Positions 1-10,516 are shown, counted from the stretch's first letter. The stretch: DNA of 64,000 bases from Algibacter sp. (GCF_029245835.1 NZ_JAQWOO010000037.1:1-64000); one strand, 5' to 3'. Notes: generated from the letters alone by a model not told the origin. Made by a program: numbers and translations.

Positions 1-77
1 TTATCACGATGTGCTTTAAAGTGAGCGATACAAGAAGCTTCACTATCAAAATTTGCTGTAAAACTGAAGATATTCAT
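1..77 (-). mobile_element. IS1595-family transposase, N-terminal fragment cut by the window edge
   Basis: On the minus strand an ATG at 77 opens a frame that reads MNIFSFTANFDSEASCIAHF and continues to the left edge without a stop. This opening, followed by H-F-K-x-H-R-D, is what I know from IS1595/ISXO2-type transposases of Bacteroidota, whose next part is a zinc-ribbon and then the DDE domain. Only about 25 codons are visible, so I cannot say whether the gene or its insertion sequence is intact. It is too short for the ORF track. The call rests on the N-terminal motif alone. Confidence 0.7.
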
Positions 78-157
78 ATGGTGGAATTTTTAGCTAATTT
101 ATGAATAAATTTTTAATTGTGATGTATTACGGATATTCAATTAATAATTAATATTTA

Positions 158-189
158 CAACTTTCATGATTACAATATCATGAAAGTTG
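158..189 (-). terminator. Perfect 13-bp hairpin downstream of the GH128-like lipoprotein gene
   Basis: The arms caactttcatgat and atcatgaaagttg are perfect reverse complements around a 6-base loop, 14 bases past the stop of the minus-strand gene ending at 203. The tract after it on the minus strand is AT-rich but not a pure T run, so termination is likely but not certain. It also separates the PUL from the IS1595 fragment. Confidence 0.5.
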
Positions 190-202
190 CATTTAGTAGT
201 TG

Positions 203-1564
203 TTATTTAAGTTTAAGAGAAACATCATCCAAGAAAAGTGGTGGATTGCCATTCGCTTTATAAAACACGATTCTTAAAGTTGAAACACCTGCTAGCACTG
301 TAAACTCATAGCTAGTTTCTTCCCACTCATCAGTAGTTGATAAGCCATCTAGTCTAAAAAGCACTCCGTCAGCACCACCAACAGCGTCGTCTCTTATAAT
401 TGGTGTTAACGCATTTGTAGCTCCTGCATCTCGCCATTTTGAGGAAAACTTTAATATATAGGTACTTCCTTCTTCAATAGCAACAGCCTGAAGTAATGAG
501 CCATCACCATTTTCAATTCTACCAGAGAAATTACCTGTAACAGGTTCTGTGGTAGCAATGCCTACTGCTCCACTTTTAAAACCACCCCAAGGTACTTTCC
601 CGTCTTCAAAACCGCCATTGAGTAATAATTCATCCAAATCAATAGCTGGTGTATATTCTGTTTCTTGACCAGGGCCAATTGCTGTATTAGGTTTAATACC
701 TGCATATACTTGTCCTAAGGCAGTAAGATTAGCATCTTCATCAAATAATGCAGAAGAAGCTAATGGTGGTCTTGTTCCTCCGTCAAACCAAGCATACCTG
801 TGAACCCAATCTATATCATTCATAGCTACCAAAGCGTCTTCCATAAACTCTATAACAGCAGCTTCACTATGCCTATTGTTTTCTGGAGAGGTAGCATTCC
901 AATCTGCAACTGCAAATTCAGTAACCCAAATAGGTCGCTCATAAGCCTGATACGTTTCTTTTAATTTATTTATAAAAGACAAAACATTAGGACCTCCATA
1001 GCTATGAACAGTTACAAAATCAATACGTAGATTTAAAGCTTCTGCTTTTTCCATAAAGTCTATCATCCATTCGTTATTTGGACTTACAGTAGCAGGAGAC
1101 CCTAATGGCACTCCTAAAGTTTCTAATTGTGGCCATAAAGCAATGGCTTCGTCAACAGTCATGTTTGCTTGAGAAGCACCATCAGGCTCATTAAAACCTA
1201 AAACATAGGTCACTTTACCCTCATCAATCTGTCCTTTTATTCGGGTTAGATTCTCTTCATTAACAGAACCTTTACCCCAAAACATGGGCACATATTCTAC
1301 ATTTTCAGGAATTTCTTCTCTTAGTGCATTTCCCCAGCTGTACATCCAATGCACCGCTAAGTCACTGGTTCTATAAGACCAAGCTTTAGCATTATTGGTA
1401 AAGGCTACACCTCTTTTACTAAGGCGCTGTTCCTCTGTTAATTCAATATTTTCTTGTTCCGGTATTACGGCTTCAGCAGCTTGCCCCTCAAAGTCGCCAA
1501 TTACATTTTTTTCACAACTAATCACTGTAATAAGTGTCAGCATTACTAATAGAATTCTTTTCAT
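203..1564 (-). CDS. GH128-like (Asl1-type) glycoside hydrolase lipoprotein with C-terminal carbohydrate-binding domain
   Basis: The 453-residue protein starts with a lipoprotein signal (VISC, lipid-modified Cys17). Residues about 50-290 match the Asl1-like TIM-barrel family containing GH128, whose characterised members are beta-1,3-glucanases. The likely acid/base is Glu126 in GFNEPDG and the likely nucleophile is Glu216 in WVTEFA. Residues about 315-453 look like a jelly-roll carbohydrate-binding module (start NGGFEDG, end LFLDDVSLKLK). The gene follows SusD closely in the same direction, so it is probably a surface-exposed enzyme or glycan-binding protein of the SusCD complex. In this sulfatase-rich locus the true substrate may be another beta-1,3-glycan, such as a galactan; that is inference. 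It shares its catalytic architecture with the enzyme at 12139-14436. Confidence 0.75.
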   Translation of the reverse strand: MKRILLVMLTLITVISCEKNVIGDFEGQAAEAVIPEQENIELTEEQRLSKRGVAFTNNAKAWSYRTSDLAVHWMYSWGNALREEIPENVEYVPMFWGKGSVNEENLTRIKGQIDEGKVTYVLGFNEPDGASQANMTVDEAIALWPQLETLGVPLGSPATVSPNNEWMIDFMEKAEALNLRIDFVTVHSYGGPNVLSFINKLKETYQAYERPIWVTEFAVADWNATSPENNRHSEAAVIEFMEDALVAMNDIDWVHRYAWFDGGTRPPLASSALFDEDANLTALGQVYAGIKPNTAIGPGQETEYTPAIDLDELLLNGGFEDGKVPWGGFKSGAVGIATTEPVTGNFSGRIENGDGSLLQAVAIEEGSTYILKFSSKWRDAGATNALTPIIRDDAVGGADGVLFRLDGLSTTDEWEETSYEFTVLAGVSTLRIVFYKANGNPPLFLDDVSLKLK

Positions 1565-1582
1565 AATATATTTTTTTATTTG

Positions 1583-3130
1583 TTAGATCCAATCTGGATG
1601 TTGGATTAATTTTGTGTTCACATCTATTTCGCTTTGCGGAATTGGAAATACTTCAGATTTTCCTCCTCTATATTGTGGATTGTAAGGTCCTACTGGATCT
1701 GCAATAGCTCTATTAAAAGCCTCTTCGATAGTTCCCCAACGTTTTAAATCCATAAAACGTAAGCCTTCCATAGCAAATTCTACACGTCTTTCATGCCTCA
1801 CAATGGCAATCATTTCGGGTTGATTTACATCACCTTCTACATCTTCTACACTTGGCATTCCAACACGATTTCTAACTTCTGTCACTAAAGCGCTAGCCCC
1901 AGATACATTTCCCGTTTCTGCCATAGCTTCGGCACGCATTAATAGAATATCTGCATAGCGTATCACATAAAAATCTTGTGAACCTTCACCAAAAACGGCA
2001 TTTCCTTCAGAGTCAGGGCCCGTTCTAATATATTTTTTAGTTCCAAATCTAGTTGGTCCGTTACCCTGGAATATTCTAAGCGGCTCGGTTAAATAAACCT
2101 CTCCGCCGTAATAAATAGTTGCAGTTGCCCTTGGGTCTCTATTTGCTCCTTTGTTCGATGCATTATATAAAGGAGAACTTGAAATAGGTAACCCATCAAT
2201 ACAATAATAATCATTTGCTAAATTAGGCATAGGTCGTAAATCTCCTTTTGGAAAACCATTGAACGTTCCTGAAAAAGTTTCACCATTGCTAGTGTCATCG
2301 CCTCTTAAAAAACGAATTGAGAATACAACCTCATTAGACTTTTCATTTTCTGGAGTAAATAATTCAGCATAATTTGGGTGTAACGAATAGCCTAATCCCA
2401 TGGCTTGTTCAGTTAATGCTAATACTCCAAATTCTCCATCATATTGTTTGTTATATAGTTGCACTCTAGCTAAAAGACCAAGAGCAGCTCCTTTAGTAGC
2501 ATAACCATACAAATCATTTGGTTGGCTTGGTGGTAAAAAATCTACTGCAAGTTTTAAATCTTCTCTAACTTGTTCTGTAATTTCAGCATAGGAATTCTTT
2601 GACACAAATGCTTCTTGTAATGTTTGGGGCGCCGTAATTAAGGGAGCATCTTCAAAATAAACAGATACATTAAAGTAAAGTAACGCTCTTAAAAAATAAG
2701 CTTGCCCTAATAATTCATTTTTAGTTTCTAAAGGGATTAATTCTTCCGAAATTTCATTCACATTTTTAATGACAGAATTTACGCGACTTATGCCTTGATA
2801 AAGGTTATTCCAAATATTTTCAATAGGTCCATTTGTAGGGTCTACATTACCTTCCATAAAGTTACCTGGCCCTTCCCATTTAAAGTTATTGAATGCATTA
2901 TCTCCTAATCCATCAAAACCAGGAAATCCTTGAAAACCATTTAAATTACCTCCATACATGGATCTTGACTGAAGCGTTGAATACACCGCATTTAATGCTA
3001 AAAAGGCATCTGATTCACTTGTCCAGAAATTATTTTCTGCTATTTGAGTTAATGAAGCTTTATCAATAAAGTCATTACTACAATTTGTTAGTGTTAGCGC
3101 AATACTTATTGCAAATATTATCTTTTTCAT
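1583..3130 (-). CDS. susD: SusD/RagB-family surface glycan-binding lipoprotein
   Basis: At 515 residues this is the usual SusD size. It has a lipoprotein signal (LTNC, Cys17), an N-terminal helical TPR-like region with the family pattern FWTSESDAFLALNAVY, and the typical C-terminus in which VRHERRVEFAMEGLRFMDLKRWG precedes FPIPQSEIDVN. SusD proteins cap the SusC channel and capture oligosaccharides at the cell surface. The start lies 6 bases past the SusC stop, so the two are co-transcribed. The glycan cannot be told from SusD; the neighbouring sulfatases suggest a sulfated one. Confidence 0.95.
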   Translation of the reverse strand: MKKIIFAISIALTLTNCSNDFIDKASLTQIAENNFWTSESDAFLALNAVYSTLQSRSMYGGNLNGFQGFPGFDGLGDNAFNNFKWEGPGNFMEGNVDPTNGPIENIWNNLYQGISRVNSVIKNVNEISEELIPLETKNELLGQAYFLRALLYFNVSVYFEDAPLITAPQTLQEAFVSKNSYAEITEQVREDLKLAVDFLPPSQPNDLYGYATKGAALGLLARVQLYNKQYDGEFGVLALTEQAMGLGYSLHPNYAELFTPENEKSNEVVFSIRFLRGDDTSNGETFSGTFNGFPKGDLRPMPNLANDYYCIDGLPISSSPLYNASNKGANRDPRATATIYYGGEVYLTEPLRIFQGNGPTRFGTKKYIRTGPDSEGNAVFGEGSQDFYVIRYADILLMRAEAMAETGNVSGASALVTEVRNRVGMPSVEDVEGDVNQPEMIAIVRHERRVEFAMEGLRFMDLKRWGTIEEAFNRAIADPVGPYNPQYRGGKSEVFPIPQSEIDVNTKLIQHPDWI

Positions 3131-3136
3131 AGTTTT

Positions 3137-6100
3137 TTATAATTTTACGTTCATACCAAATGTTACTGTTTTGTATAGTGGGGCACCTCTGTTACTCTGA
3201 TTACCATTAGCTCTTTCAGGATCAAAAAATTCTAAACCAGTAAACGTGAGTAAGTTTTGGGCTCCAACAAAAACACGGAGTTTATTTATATTTATTTTTT
3301 TGAGAACATCTTTTGGAAGCGAATAACCTAATTCAATATTTTTTAATCTTAGGTAAGACACATCTTGAACATAAAATGAAGACACAACCGTGTTATTTTG
3401 TCCTCCAACTCTTGGTAAATTAACACCTGGATTTTCTGGAGTCCATCTATTAATCCAATATGTTAAAACGTTACTTCTATTATCTGATATTGGTAAATTA
3501 CCGTTACCCATAATGAGTCTGTCTACACCATTAACACCTTGTAGCAAGAAATTAAAATCGAACCCTCCATATTCAATAGATCCGTTAAAGTTATAAAGTA
3601 AATCTGGATTTGGATTTCCAATAATGGTTCTATCATCAGCATCTACAACTCCATCTGGCAGACCATTTGGGCCTGAAACATCAGCATATCTTAAATCTCC
3701 TGGGGCTGTGTTGACATTACCAAATTGAGTTGGTGCATTGGCAATTTCCTCTATTGTTTGAAAAACACCTATGGCTTTATATCCAAAATAAGATCTGAAC
3801 GGTTCACCTACTCTAATAATATTGGTATTAGTAATAGTTTCTTCACCACCATCACCCAATCCGGTTACTTGATTCTTTAAAAGTTTTGTAAAATTAGCAC
3901 CTAAACTAAATTTAGCATTTCCTAAGTTACCTCTATAGTTTATACCTAACTCAGCACCTTTATTAATCATAGCTGCCGCATTTTGAGCTGCCAGATTACT
4001 AATTCCTAAGGTATTAGGAACTGGAAAATTTGTGTACAAAATATCTTTACTATCTCTATTAAAATATTCTGCTACAACTTCTACCTTATTCTTAAACAAA
4101 CTTAAATCTAAACCTAAGTTATATTGTTCGGTCTCTTCCCATCTAATTGTTGGATTTGCGAGGCTTGTAACGGCTACACCTACAACAGTGCTCTCATCAC
4201 CGAGTACGTAATCAATACCAGGGTTGTAAGTTTGATTAAAAATATAGTTACCAATTCTGTCATTACCTGAAATACCCCAACTAGCTCTTAATTTCAAATT
4301 GCTTATGGCATTTAGGTTTTGCATAAATTTTTCTTCAGAAATTCGCCATCCTATGGAACCTGATGGGAAATTACCATATTTGTTACCTAAACCAAATTTA
4401 GAAGACCCATCGCGTCTTAACGTAAATTGAGCCAGATATTTACCTTTATAATCATAATTAACTTTTCCGAAAAATGATTGATAAGCTTCTTCTGAAGCCC
4501 CACCAGTAACTGCTGGATCTACAACACCACCACCATTAAATTCCTCTAAATTATCAGTAGGAAAGCCACTTAACTGACCTGCAAAACCATCACTTTTAAA
4601 ATAGGATGCTGAATGCCCTAATAAGACACCAAATGTGTGCGTATCATCTATAGTTCTTGAGTATCTAAGAATATTTTCGTTTAATAATCTATATTGTAAA
4701 TTACTAGAGTTATTTAGGTTATTTAATGTGTTTATTATTACTGGATTCCCAAAAGAATCGTTAATAGTTTGTCTAGGGCTAAAATCTGACGTATTTGAAT
4801 AAATCACGTTGGCTGCTCCACTAGTTTCTAAAGTTAAGTGTTTTGAAAACTGAAATGTTAAACCAATTCTTTGACTTAAGTTAATGTTGTCGCTTTCAAA
4901 ATTCCCTAAAAAACCTCTTCGTATGGGGTTTTGTGTTAAGAAGGATGCATTACCGTTTTCAAAAGCTCCATCAACAATACCATACTCTCCATTACTGTAA
5001 TAGGATGGAATTGTAGGTGCAGTTCTTTGAAATGAGTATATAATGCCATTATCCCCACTAAATGCGTTTTGCCCACCAGTTGGTCCAACATTACTTCTCC
5101 AGAACGCATTGGTAACACTACTTAAAGTAAACCAATCCTTTAATTTAGAATTAATATTAAAACTTAAATTATAACGTTCACTTTTAAATTTACTTCTAAT
5201 AATAGCATCTTGTCCTAAATAGCCCAAAGAAACACGGTAAGTAGATTTTTTACTACCACCTGAAAAAGAGATATTATGATTTTGAATAGACGCATCCCTA
5301 AGTACCTCATCAACCCAATTGGTGTCAGCAAATAAATCAGGAGAAGACCCCGTTCTTATCGCTTCAATTTGATCTGGTGTATATCTGGGTAAAAACCCAG
5401 GGCCATCTTCATTTCTAAATTTTTCATTAATTAAAGTGGCATAGTCTAAAGATCCGAGGAATTCTGGTTTAACCGTGGCATTTTGAACACCATAAAAACC
5501 ATTATAACTTATTTCGAATTTATCACCCTCGCCTTTTCTGGTAGTCACCAATACAACACCGTTGGCACCTCTAGCCCCATAAATAGCTCCTGCTGAAGCA
5601 TCTTTTAAAACCGAAATACTTTCAATATCTGAAGGCGCAAGGTTGTTAAACGCAGCCAAATTATCGTACTGAATATTATCTATTACTATTAAAGGTGTAC
5701 TGTTTCCAAAGGTACCAATACCCCTTATAACAATGGATGAGCCATCAGCCCCGGGACTACCGGATGACTGGGTTAACTGAACACCAGAAAACCGACCGTA
5801 TAACAATTGTCCTGAATTTGTAACAGGTTGGTTAATTTCTTCTTTAAAGGTTACGGTTTGTAATGCATCAGTTACTTTAACCTTTTTCTGTGTACCATAA
5901 CCTACAACAACAACCTCTTCTAGTTGGGCTGCATCTTCTTGTAAAGTTATGTTGTAAGTTCTGTTAGAACCAATCGTGACATTTGCTTTCTTAAAACCTA
6001 CATAAGAGATTTCTAAAACATCACCTTGCTTAGCCTCAATTGAAAACCCGCCGTCAAAATCTGTAGTGGTTCCTGTTTTGGTGTTAGCAATAATAATTGT

Positions 6101-6217
6101 AGCGCCTGGTAATGGCTGCGAATTGCCATCTGAGACTGTCCCAGTTATAACGTTTTGGGAAAACGCTACTTGCCCGATAGATGAGAAAAGTAGAAAATAA
6201 AAAATGAATACTTTCAT
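3137..6217 (-). CDS. susC: SusC-type TonB-dependent outer-membrane transporter
   Basis: The ORF track opens at 6325, but the signal peptide begins at the internal Met37 (MKVFIFYFLLFSSIGQVAFS), so I place the start at 6217, giving 1026 residues. The order is signal peptide, a carboxypeptidase-regulatory-like domain (ITGTVSD...GATI), the SusC marker VVVGYGTQKK, a plug domain (VIRGIGTFGNSTPLIVID), and a beta-barrel ending in VTFGMNVKL. SusC imports the oligosaccharides bound by SusD using TonB energy. It is first in a minus-strand operon with SusD and the GH128-like lipoprotein, and lies just downstream of the HTCS gene that probably controls it. Confidence 0.95.
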   Translation of the reverse strand: MKVFIFYFLLFSSIGQVAFSQNVITGTVSDGNSQPLPGATIIIANTKTGTTTDFDGGFSIEAKQGDVLEISYVGFKKANVTIGSNRTYNITLQEDAAQLEEVVVVGYGTQKKVKVTDALQTVTFKEEINQPVTNSGQLLYGRFSGVQLTQSSGSPGADGSSIVIRGIGTFGNSTPLIVIDNIQYDNLAAFNNLAPSDIESISVLKDASAGAIYGARGANGVVLVTTRKGEGDKFEISYNGFYGVQNATVKPEFLGSLDYATLINEKFRNEDGPGFLPRYTPDQIEAIRTGSSPDLFADTNWVDEVLRDASIQNHNISFSGGSKKSTYRVSLGYLGQDAIIRSKFKSERYNLSFNINSKLKDWFTLSSVTNAFWRSNVGPTGGQNAFSGDNGIIYSFQRTAPTIPSYYSNGEYGIVDGAFENGNASFLTQNPIRRGFLGNFESDNINLSQRIGLTFQFSKHLTLETSGAANVIYSNTSDFSPRQTINDSFGNPVIINTLNNLNNSSNLQYRLLNENILRYSRTIDDTHTFGVLLGHSASYFKSDGFAGQLSGFPTDNLEEFNGGGVVDPAVTGGASEEAYQSFFGKVNYDYKGKYLAQFTLRRDGSSKFGLGNKYGNFPSGSIGWRISEEKFMQNLNAISNLKLRASWGISGNDRIGNYIFNQTYNPGIDYVLGDESTVVGVAVTSLANPTIRWEETEQYNLGLDLSLFKNKVEVVAEYFNRDSKDILYTNFPVPNTLGISNLAAQNAAAMINKGAELGINYRGNLGNAKFSLGANFTKLLKNQVTGLGDGGEETITNTNIIRVGEPFRSYFGYKAIGVFQTIEEIANAPTQFGNVNTAPGDLRYADVSGPNGLPDGVVDADDRTIIGNPNPDLLYNFNGSIEYGGFDFNFLLQGVNGVDRLIMGNGNLPISDNRSNVLTYWINRWTPENPGVNLPRVGGQNNTVVSSFYVQDVSYLRLKNIELGYSLPKDVLKKININKLRVFVGAQNLLTFTGLEFFDPERANGNQSNRGAPLYKTVTFGMNVKL

Positions 6218-6349
6218 AGAGTTTTGTTTAGTTATTTGTATATATTTAGTTAACATCACAAATATCTTAACAATAAGAAAAATGGAATAGGTCAAATAGA
6301 CCAACAAGGGGTTTAAATAACCCAATTAGAATAAAATTAGGGGTTTCGG

Positions 6350-9300
6350 CTACTTTTTATTAATAAGCTCCTTATATTTTGAAGGCAAGCAATTATATTG
6401 CTTTTTGAAAGAAGTTTTAAAATATTTATAATCATTAAACCCAACCTCGTAAGCAACTTGATTAAAATTTAAATCAGTTGAAAGAATAATATGAGCTGCC
6501 TTTTTTAAACGTATGGATCTAATAAATGCTGTTAAAGAGAGTCCTGTTAAAGATTTTACCTTACGATATAACGTAGATTGGCTCATGCATAATTCGTCAA
6601 CCATATTCTCTATTCCAAATGAAGGATTGTCTAAATTATTTTCAACTAGTAGAATGGCTTTATGTATAAAAGTGTTCTCAGCATCAGCGTCGTTTTCTAT
6701 TCTAGCTGCTGTAGGCTCAAAACGAACTTTATTCAAGAAATGGGCTCGTAGCTTTTCTCTATTCGCGAGCAAGCTAGAAATCCTAGCTTTTATTACTTTT
6801 GAATTAAAAGGTTTTGTAATATAATCATCCGCTCCAGTTTTTAGACCTTCAATTTCAAAAACAGTTGATGTCCTAGCTGTTAATAAAATAATTGGGATGT
6901 GAGATGTTGTAATTTGCGATTTTAATTCTTTACATAAAGTGATACCGTCTTTTCCGGGCATCATCACATCGCTTATAATTAAGTCAGGAATCTCATTTGA
7001 AGCTTTTTCAAAACCAGAAACCCCATTGTCGGCCTGTATGACATTATGGTCTTCTGATAGCATGTCGTTTAGGTAACTTAAAATTTCCGGATTATCATCT
7101 ATAACAAGTATAGCATGTTCTTTTGCTTCAATATTTAAACTGTCAATAGGAACAGAAATGTCTTTAGTATTATACCCGACAATATTATCTGAAGTAATAA
7201 AATTTTCATCTATATTCCCTTCAAAGAGGTTAGAATCCATAGCTAATTTTACAATAAACTCCGTACCAAGATTTAATTCGCTTTTTACCTCAATAGTGCC
7301 ATGATGTAATTCTACAATTTTTTTAGTAAATGAAAGACCTATTCCACTGCCTATCATACGTGCCGTATTTGCAGATTTAATTTGAAAAAACCTATCAAAT
7401 ATTTTATCAAGATCCTCTTCATTCATGCCTATTCCTGTATCTTTAATCGAAATGGTGCAAAACTCTGAATCGCTATCTAATCTCATGGTGATTTCGTCAC
7501 CAGACTTAGTATATTTAATGGCGTTAGAGATTAAATTACACAACACAATTTCCATTTTATTTCTATCAAAGGGGAAAACAATTTCTTCTTTAGCCGGTTT
7601 AAATTTATAGTCGATATTTTTAGCCTTTATGGCTTCATTAAAATATAGATAAACCTCTTTAGAGAACCTAACAAAATTACCTTGAGAAACATTAAGTTTA
7701 AGTAATCCATGATCTGCTTTTCTGAAATCTAATAATTGATTAATAAGATTTAGAAGTCTACTGGTATTTTTATCTATATAATTTAAGTTTTTATAAATTT
7801 TTTGAGAAACATTCTCACTTTCTAAAAGCTCCTTTAATGGACTAATAATTAAGGTTAAAGGCGATCTAAATTCGTGAGAAATATTGGTAAAAAAGTTTAA
7901 TTTAGCCTCTGTTAATTCTACTTCTTTCTCCTTGTCTATTCTAGCAATTTCGAGCTTGTTTTTAAGTTTTAATTTGTAGTTATTAGATTTAATTAAGTAA
8001 ATAATAGCAGATAATAAAAACAATAAATATAGTGCTATGGCCCATGGACTTTTCCAAGGAGAACCTAATAAATTAATAGCAATTAATTTGGGATCACTCC
8101 AATTTTGATTGTCTCGAGACCCTTGTACTTTAAGCACATAATCACCAGGAGATAATCCAGCAAAATTTATTTCGTTTCTATTTTGCAAATCAATCCATTG
8201 GTCTTGATATCCATCTAATAAATAGCGGTATTTTATATTTAATTGCCCTAAGTAATCATTAGCAATAAATCGTGTAGAAAAAAAATTGTCGTTATGGGTT
8301 AGTTTTATTTTATCAGTATAGTTGAAATTTTTATCTAAGATGCTATTACCAGGTTTGTATTCAATTAATTCATTATTAACTCGAAGAGCTGTGAAAATAA
8401 TTTCTGGTATAGCGTTAAAGTCTTTTACCTGAGAGGGACTAAAAAAAGTGATGTTATCAAAACCACCAAAACAAATAAACTCATTATTATAATTAAAAAA
8501 ACTTCTGTTATTAAATGATGTTGATTTTACACCATTTATATCTCCATAACTGATAATGGATTTCTTTACATCATCATATTTAACAATTTCAGTGTGCGTA
8601 GTTAACCATAAATTCGATTTGTCATCAAAAGTAATCGCACATATAAAATCACTATTAAGACCATCATCTTGAGTAATGGTTTCTTCTATTATTAATTTAT
8701 TATTTAAATAATTCAGTTTGATTAATCCACTTGGTGTAGCTAACCATAAATGATTATCCTTTAGAGCAATTGAGTTGATTATTACACTCGGTAATTTTTC
8801 TTCTAAAAGTTTTGATTGATGTATGAAGACTTCTTCTTTTCTATCAAACAAGTGCAACCCATTGTAAGTACCAATCCATATATTCTTATTTTGGTCTTCT
8901 ACAATAGCAGTAATTCTGTTACTCTCTATTTTATGACCATTTTTTAAATTTTCGGAATAAACTTTATATCGCTTTATTTTGCCAATATTTTCTAAACTAA
9001 CAATAGCAAGTCCAAGTTGTTGTGTACCAATATAAAGATTGTTATTATTAACAAGGAAAGAGGTAACCTTACCAAGCTTTTTTGAAGAGAAAACTATTTT
9101 TTCTAATTTTAGATCATAAATATAAAATGCAATAGCCGTACCTATAAAAAGTTTTTGATCATTCTCATATAAAGCATTAACTTTTACATTGCCAATATCC
9201 TTTATTTGCCTTAAATTTGAAAAATCTTTACCATGCCAGAGCCCCAAAAACAAAGTACCAACAAATACTTTTTTTTCATTTTTATACAGGCTGGTGCAAT

Positions 9301-10351
9301 TTAAGAACCCTTTTAATTCTTCATTCTTTATTAGGCTTTCTGCATTTTTAAAACCATTTCCTTCTAATAATTTTACAACACCACCGCTTGCTGTTGCTAA
9401 CCAAGTAACGTTATTTTTATCATGATGTATATTGAGAATGGTATTATAATTACCACTGATTTTTCCAGAACTTCCGTAAACTAAATCAATTTTACTAAAC
9501 ATGGAAAGATTCTCATTACTTCGATAAATCCCCTGCCCCCATGTACCAATCCAAAGTCTATTATATTTATCTAAGGAAAGTTTTTTGGAAAAATTACTAG
9601 CAACACCTGTTTCTAATTCTTCAATAGATTCTGTATAAAAATTAAAATTATATATTTTGGTATCCTTCCCTGTTGTTGTTATCCAAATTTTATTACGACT
9701 AGGATCAGAAAGGATATCTGTTATTTGCCCATTTAAATTGTAAGTGCTTAGTTTCTCATTCGCTGGGTTATAAGCTTGTAATTTATTGCCATTACAGAAC
9801 CACATATTACCCTTAAAATCTTTTGTTATACTATATATTTGTTGCCAATAATTATAATGCTTTATAAGTTTTTCATTTTTAAAATCGATTACAAACACCC
9901 CACCTTTCCAGGTACCAATCCAAATATTTCCATACTCGTCTTGAGAAAGGGCAGTGATTCTTAAATCGCCTTCTTTAGCCAGATCAATTAAATAATTAAA
10001 ATTCTTTACATGATTGGTTTTAACATCTAAATATGATAAACCCCCACTTTTTGTTCCAATCCATATATTAGATTCACTATCTTTAAATAACACTTCAATA
10101 TTCTCATTTAATAAATTCTCATATTTCTTTTCTGGTTTAATATACTCAAAGTCATAGCCGTTATACTTTGTTATACCATTTTCCGTACCTATCCATTTAA
10201 CATTCAAATCATCACTTAAAATACTAGTTGTATAATTATGGGATAATCCTTGTTGGGTAGTTATAAAATCAACAACATAATTGATTTCATTTTCTTGTGA
10301 ATGATTTATAAGAAATAACAAGAAACATATAAATGTTATTAATTTTTTCAT
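6350..10351 (-). CDS. Hybrid two-component system (HTCS) sensor-regulator of the PUL
   Basis: The track opens at 10429, but the signal-like MKKLITFICFLLFLINHSQE begins at 10351, giving 1333 residues. The order is a long periplasmic beta-propeller of repeats of the type IWIGT..GL (two-component propeller), a Y_Y_Y domain, one membrane helix (AIALYLLFLLSAIIYLI), HisKA with the phospho-His in NISHEFRSPL, a HATPase domain (GSGIGLSFTKKIVELH), a receiver domain (VIDDNPEI, phospho-Asp in SDVMMPGKDG), and a C-terminal AraC-type HTH. HTCS proteins bind an oligosaccharide in the periplasm and activate the PUL. It sits between susCD and the divergent enzyme operon, a typical position. Confidence 0.95.
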   Translation of the reverse strand: MKKLITFICFLLFLINHSQENEINYVVDFITTQQGLSHNYTTSILSDDLNVKWIGTENGITKYNGYDFEYIKPEKKYENLLNENIEVLFKDSESNIWIGTKSGGLSYLDVKTNHVKNFNYLIDLAKEGDLRITALSQDEYGNIWIGTWKGGVFVIDFKNEKLIKHYNYWQQIYSITKDFKGNMWFCNGNKLQAYNPANEKLSTYNLNGQITDILSDPSRNKIWITTTGKDTKIYNFNFYTESIEELETGVASNFSKKLSLDKYNRLWIGTWGQGIYRSNENLSMFSKIDLVYGSSGKISGNYNTILNIHHDKNNVTWLATASGGVVKLLEGNGFKNAESLIKNEELKGFLNCTSLYKNEKKVFVGTLFLGLWHGKDFSNLRQIKDIGNVKVNALYENDQKLFIGTAIAFYIYDLKLEKIVFSSKKLGKVTSFLVNNNNLYIGTQQLGLAIVSLENIGKIKRYKVYSENLKNGHKIESNRITAIVEDQNKNIWIGTYNGLHLFDRKEEVFIHQSKLLEEKLPSVIINSIALKDNHLWLATPSGLIKLNYLNNKLIIEETITQDDGLNSDFICAITFDDKSNLWLTTHTEIVKYDDVKKSIISYGDINGVKSTSFNNRSFFNYNNEFICFGGFDNITFFSPSQVKDFNAIPEIIFTALRVNNELIEYKPGNSILDKNFNYTDKIKLTHNDNFFSTRFIANDYLGQLNIKYRYLLDGYQDQWIDLQNRNEINFAGLSPGDYVLKVQGSRDNQNWSDPKLIAINLLGSPWKSPWAIALYLLFLLSAIIYLIKSNNYKLKLKNKLEIARIDKEKEVELTEAKLNFFTNISHEFRSPLTLIISPLKELLESENVSQKIYKNLNYIDKNTSRLLNLINQLLDFRKADHGLLKLNVSQGNFVRFSKEVYLYFNEAIKAKNIDYKFKPAKEEIVFPFDRNKMEIVLCNLISNAIKYTKSGDEITMRLDSDSEFCTISIKDTGIGMNEEDLDKIFDRFFQIKSANTARMIGSGIGLSFTKKIVELHHGTIEVKSELNLGTEFIVKLAMDSNLFEGNIDENFITSDNIVGYNTKDISVPIDSLNIEAKEHAILVIDDNPEILSYLNDMLSEDHNVIQADNGVSGFEKASNEIPDLIISDVMMPGKDGITLCKELKSQITTSHIPIILLTARTSTVFEIEGLKTGADDYITKPFNSKVIKARISSLLANREKLRAHFLNKVRFEPTAARIENDADAENTFIHKAILLVENNLDNPSFGIENMVDELCMSQSTLYRKVKSLTGLSLTAFIRSIRLKKAAHIILSTDLNFNQVAYEVGFNDYKYFKTSFKKQYNCLPSKYKELINKK

Positions 10352-10508
10352 AGGGGGGAGGTATAATAGACAAGCTATACTACTAACAGTGTTGCTTTTT
10401 AGTAAATGTATAAAAATAATCTTTGTCATTTTAGTCCAATTTACTCTATTGATTGTTTCAACCCCCTTAATTGATTTATTTAACCCTCTAGCTCTGCCTT
10501 TGTAATTC

Positions 10509-10516
10509 TAATTTTG
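10509..10516 (+). promoter_or_regulatory. Candidate -7 element for the PUL enzyme operon
   Basis: TAATTTTG fits the Bacteroidota -7 consensus TAnnTTTG and lies 46 bases before the first sulfatase start in the divergent spacer. No TTG sits at the proper distance upstream, which would suit a promoter that needs an activator such as the HTCS. This is motif reading only. Confidence 0.35.

Noticed and set aside
3390-5118. ORFs of 60-70 codons opposite or inside susC (and similar short ORFs throughout the track)
   Set aside because: They lie in other frames of long genes with clear family matches and show no domain or start context of their own.
6218-6325. N-terminal extension of SusC in the ORF track
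   Set aside because: The signal peptide starts at the internal Met at 6217; an extra 36 residues in front of it would be incompatible with export.
10352-10429. N-terminal extension of the HTCS in the ORF track
   Set aside because: A normal signal segment begins at the Met at 10351, and the longer version lies in the divergent promoter region.
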